From: Mastigias papua
Lineage: Eukaryota; Cnidaria; Scyphozoa; Rhizostomeae; Mastigiidae
Direction of reading: 5' to 3'
DNA: 64,000 bases
Assembly (NCBI GenBank): GCA_964019165.1
Contig: OZ025268.1
Location: 6,512,528-6,576,527 of the forward strand
Shown here: piece after piece, positions 60,185 to 64,000 of the stretch
How positions within the stretch are numbered: position 1 is the first letter of the stretch
How the letters are laid out: every line of letters starts with the position of its first letter
Made by a program: the position numbers and the translations under genes
Notes under the pieces: generated by a model
The model's input: only the letters and a program-made list of their open reading frames with translations
The model's database searches: none
Told to the model about the DNA's origin: nothing

Positions 60185-63100
60185 TCATAGCAGTTTCTTC
60201 GTCAATATCTCGTATACCATCCGTTCTCGAAAGTATGGCATATCATTCTAGAAAAGACCAAACAACTAGTCATCTTCATTGTTAGATGATTGGCTACCAT
60301 ATACAGTCTATAAGCAGAAAATAGGAAGATATCAATTTAGGAATTACAAATGTAAATTATGCAAGGCATGTTAAACGGCTTAGATTGAATATAGATATTT
60401 AGTAAACCGCTTTTAGTACTGTTTTCTTTAAATGGCTAATCTGCTTTGTTACTATCACCATACCAACCATAAATAAATTAATTATATTGCAGTATATCAT
60501 ATTATATAATATCTTATATTCTATCATATTATATTTACTATATAATGCATAATACAATATATTAACTAGTAACTTAAAATCAACTTAAGAGAAGTGACAT
60601 ACCTGTGTGAAAATGAAGGGGGAATCCCTAGTGAGGCATTCCGCATACTAAGGAAGGAAAAGAGTAAAATGGTTAGTAGTTCACTTCTATAGAATTTACA
60701 AAAGAAACTTCAATATAGCTGTGCGTAAATTCCATCAGAGAATATGCACAAAAAAGTCACATTTCTACAAATGGAAATCAAAAACAATCAAGAGAACAGT
60801 AGACAACCACAACGCCAAATATAACAGAAAAGGAGCTCGGAAGAACATTTTATATGGCAATAGAATTACTCTGATTCTCTGTAAGGTATACAGTGGCTCG
60901 GTGATTCCGGTAGGTACAACAATGCTACACAATTGTAAATTATTGAGCTAAAGGGATTTCCTGTCCCTAGAAATCTAGCGGGTAGTATAACCAAATGTGT
61001 AAAATTTTGAAAGTACTGCAAATCCTCAAATTAGCACCCCTGGGAGCTTATTTACTTTTATAGTTTTTGCGTGGGGCTTGTTTGAGGGGAGGGGCTATAA
61101 AATTATTTGACACCCGCCACATAGAAAGCTCATTCTTAACACTCCTCTTCTCCATAATATTAAAAAGAACAGTCTAAATTCAAGCATCAGTCCATGCCAA
61201 AGTCTTCACCATCTATTATGGAGGCCTATTCGGAGGGGGGGGGGGGCAAATCAAGGGTATAAGGTATAAGATATTGCTACGTTTTTACGTAACTTCAAAA
61301 AGCGCTGTATTCAAAAACTGTTTCACTTCAATCCATTCTCAAGGACCTTCTTAGGTAACTGAAGGGGCCACTATGGCATATTTTCGTACAGTCTTCCCCA
61401 CTAAATCACATCATGAAAAAGGAAAATAAATCGAGATGTGTATATACCTTGCAAGTGAAAACACCACAGTCACATCCATTCTTCTGCTCCGGTATGTTCT
61501 AATACAGATACAATTAATCAAATTACTAATTATTGCAAACAAATCTAAAACTGAACATGTTAATTTTCATCACAAATGTTTGCATTAGCTTCACAGATTA
61601 TATGGATAGTCACGGATAAGATACCTTACAATGCACAGATGCTTAGTGAGTTAAATCTGAAATCTATTTTCCAGAGAGTACATATTCTTGGTAAAACAAT
61701 AGAGGCCACTAGTAAAAAAATCTCAAGTAGTGATAAGCAAGGAAACGTATGTTGGAAAAGTGATACAGAGCTAACAAAAATCTGCAAACATAGCATGCCT
61801 TTGGCAGTATTTGTGACCATTCATCTATGTTCAAAGACGTCTTCTTTTTATCCTTGTGTTCTTCAATTATGTAGTTTCTAAAAAAGACAATGACAACTAG
61901 CATTCACAGATTATACTTATGCATAAGTCGCTATCTGCTTTACACGATAGAAAATACGCTTTAAATATAATAGTACCAATGAAGCTTCAATATACGTAAA
62001 AAGTCTGTTGGTACTACAGAACTTCACTACAAAGGTCAAAGCAAGATCGTCCTTTCATTTGAGTGTTTTGGAATCAGTTTACATAAAGACTCAAAACCCA
62101 GTCTTGTGTAAACAAAAAGAGTTCATTTTCTCACTTGGACTCTTCAAGTAAACAATGATGAATAGGTGCCAAGTGGCCAATCATATGGCTAACTGAACAC
62201 ATTATTCATTATATCCCGTGTACCCGCATCTGGCTATAAATTTCGGTTCACCTTTCGGTCGCTATCCGACGTTTCATGCTCTGACGAGTGTCGGACGAAA
62301 ATAAGCTTTTCAGTATGATTAAAACATGGTACCGCTTTTTCGTGCTGTAGTGAACTTCAATATAAAAAATTATTATTATCAAATTAGCAAAGATCATGTA
62401 TGACTTTACGACAAAACCACTTTAGAATACTAGAAAATTCACAATCTCAAACGAATAATGCCGCTTCCTCAGGGATCATGCTTTGAGATATGCTAGCATT
62501 TTGTAAAAATTATTAGTTAGTCAGACTGAAGGTACGCAAAATCATTTATACTGTTGAAGGAACTATAGCCTTCTGGTATTAAAAAAAGGCTACACCCGTT
62601 GATGAACAAATTTGTTTACATGTTACAAAAAATGCGATAATATTCAATTATTATCATTCAATCAGACTAGGAAGAACTGTAAAATAGCATTTGTAAGAGG
62701 GTTCTTTCACGGAAGTCATCTACAATGTCCTAATTAATAGATGCTCATAATGCCTGTAAGAAGGCTGCTTTATATAGTCTCTATCTATCTAAGTAAGCCT
62801 ACTTCCTAATATGCTCATTGATTCACTGTATTCGTTTATTGAATGACTGCCAACTCGCAGGGGCAGACAGAGACGTATAAGAATTATAGTCAGTCGCTAC
62901 GATTGTGGGGTGAAGGAAAACTTACACAAAAATGCTAAAGGTATAAAAACAGTGCAAATCGTAAGGAAAATATAAAGCCAAGAATACAAACCTAAGAGCA
63001 ACTAGACATTGATTGTTATTGCCTTTCAGTGAGTCATAATATGCAATCTGTTTCTTTCTCATATCGATGGCCTAAAAGTGAGTATCAAATAAAATTAGTA

Positions 63101-63961
63101 TTCTACAACAGTGTTGGAAAAACTGCTACGTGAACTGTACACAGTTCATGTGAATGGTACTGTGGTAAATGGAGCTGGCTTCCTAATTATTGACATTTTG
63201 CAGTGATAGAAAAAACGAGATTGAAACTTTCTTTAGGGACTAAGTAGTATAAGTTCATTAGTTTTTTTGGTGTTCTATAAGAGGTTTCTTCACGAAAAAA
63301 CGAGTATTTCAAATAGGAAATTAAGCAGTCAGTCTATTTATGAAAGAGTCGTCCCTAACGTGTCTTCAGTTGCATTTTTATTGCCTACTTTACAGGACTT
63401 ATTCGCAACTTTACAAAAAACTAAACATGAATCAGAAACTAAACGCGAATCAGGCTAGAATATGGATTCAACTGAAATGCGCAAGATTTGCTAGAAATAT
63501 TGCAAAAAGTGTGGAAAAGAAAAAGTTGGGGTGAAATGAGGGAGACATGGTAGGTATTCTGAGGGTATAAAAGAGAGGCTTCAAACATCTCAAATTAATT
63601 TACATGGTCTCCTACAGCATACCTTCTCGAATCGGGGTCCCCTGGTGGGATGAATATATGTTATGATAAGCATACTTACACGGAAAACAGGTATCATTTG
63701 TGATACTGGCACATAAAACAATGAGTCAAACACAAAATGATATCCTCTCACATCCTCATGAAACCCTTTGCATTTCATCTGAATCCTTTCGTGGTTCAGG
63801 GATCAAGGGCACCAGTTTGGGAGCCACTGGTATAAAAGGAATCAGTTGAGGAAAGATATTCAAGACAATAACTTTAAAAACGCGGTTTTACTCACAGCAA
63901 GGCACCAATGCATTCCAAGATGAACAGGCAAAACTACAATATCTACCGAGAATATGTCCAC
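60185..63961 (-). CDS. Sentrin/SUMO-specific protease (SENP1/2-like, Ulp1 family C48), C-terminal catalytic exons; 5' end outside window
   Basis: SENPs mature SUMO precursors and remove SUMO from targets, mainly in the nucleus. Six minus-strand exons with consistent phases: 63961-63896 ([22 protein letters not shown]), 63071-62992 ([18 protein letters not shown]...), 61877-61790 ([29 protein letters not shown]), 61498-61448 ([17 protein letters not shown]), 60647-60603 ([15 protein letters not shown]), 60247-60185 ([20 protein letters not shown], stop). The cysteine-protease triad is visible: His in 'GMHWC', Asp in 'YYDS', Cys in 'GCDCGVF', plus the oxyanion-hole Gln of 'PEQ'. The segment lengths and the C-terminus (MPYFR.RMV.EIL..KLL) match vertebrate SENP1/SENP2 as I remember them. 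The exon 61877-61790 donor (TAT/GTTTGC) is weak; a GC donor after LPK is the alternative. The N-terminal half of the protease domain and any regulatory region lie beyond 64000. Whether it is SENP1 or SENP2 cannot be said. Confidence 0.93.
61983..62352. mobile_element. Dispersed hairpin-family element in a SENP intron
   Basis: Starts with 'cttcaatatacgtaaaaagt', 'ctgttggtactacagaactt' and 'cactaca', the reverse complement of 23.78-23.83 kb, and ends with 'tcggacgaaaataagctttt', 'aaaacatggtaccgcttttt' and 'cgtgctgtagtgaacttcaa', which matches the inner hairpin of 25.37-25.50 kb. The termini are therefore inverted (TTCACTAC versus GTAGTGAA). Confidence 0.55.
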
Positions 63962-64000
63962 CTATAAAGTAATGAAGACAATATGTTTATAACGTCAATT

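Noticed and set aside
61576..61881. 101-codon plus-strand frame
   Set aside because: It is antisense to a SENP exon (61877-61790) whose frame, splice sites and homology are convincing; the plus frame matches nothing.

Overview
The window is animal nuclear DNA: AT-rich, intron-rich and crowded with transposable-element (TE) remnants and microsatellites. The evidence is four spliced host genes with GT-AG introns (mitochondrial citrate synthase, nuclear-encoded mitochondrial ATP synthase subunit c, the end-joining factor NHEJ1/XLF and a SENP-type SUMO protease), together with CR1/L2-like, jockey-like, RTE-like and Penelope-like retroelements. There are no bacterial operons, no rRNA or tRNA gene was recognised, and almost every long open frame is either TE debris or translated (TA)n repeat. 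The host is an invertebrate metazoan; the phylum cannot be fixed from sequence alone.

Layout. 1-30 kb is mostly repeat-derived: LINE 3' ends (1.9-2.3, 3.6-5.5, 12.9, 16.2-17.5, 22-23.2 and 27.8-28.1 kb), a 2.27-kb hAT-like element with a nested Harbinger-like MITE (9.0-11.3 kb), a Penelope-like RT remnant and a CXC-domain remnant between inverted copies of one first-exon-like sequence (13.4-16.2 kb), a 28-copy 28-bp minisatellite (19.0-19.8 kb), and a cluster of fold-back elements embedded in (TA)n arrays (24.6-25.9 kb). Two well-spliced orphan exons on the minus strand (10.65-10.74 and 18.31-18.41 kb) suggest further host gene(s) I cannot name. 29.8-42.1 kb is NHEJ1 on the minus strand; its second intron (10.6 kb) contains one LINE inserted into another. 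44.4-52.3 kb is a complete ten-exon citrate synthase gene on the minus strand (472 aa), with several (TA)n arrays and MITEs in its introns. 54.9-58.5 kb is a complete three-exon ATP synthase subunit c gene on the plus strand (115 aa). 60.2-64.0 kb holds the last six exons of a SENP-type protease on the minus strand; its 5' part lies beyond the right edge.

Functional links. Citrate synthase and ATP synthase c are divergent neighbours 2.55 kb apart. Both make mitochondrial proteins of energy metabolism and both have NRF-1-like GCATGCGC/TGCGCATGCG palindromes just upstream, which fits parallel control. NHEJ1 (DNA-end joining) and SENP (SUMO processing) are nuclear proteins with no obvious functional tie to this pair.

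I found no convincing novel multi-gene system. The most unusual signals are the palindromic elements in TA arrays that carry a hammerhead-ribozyme-like core string, the minisatellite that looks like amplified MITE terminus, and the inverted first-exon duplicates flanking Penelope-like sequence.
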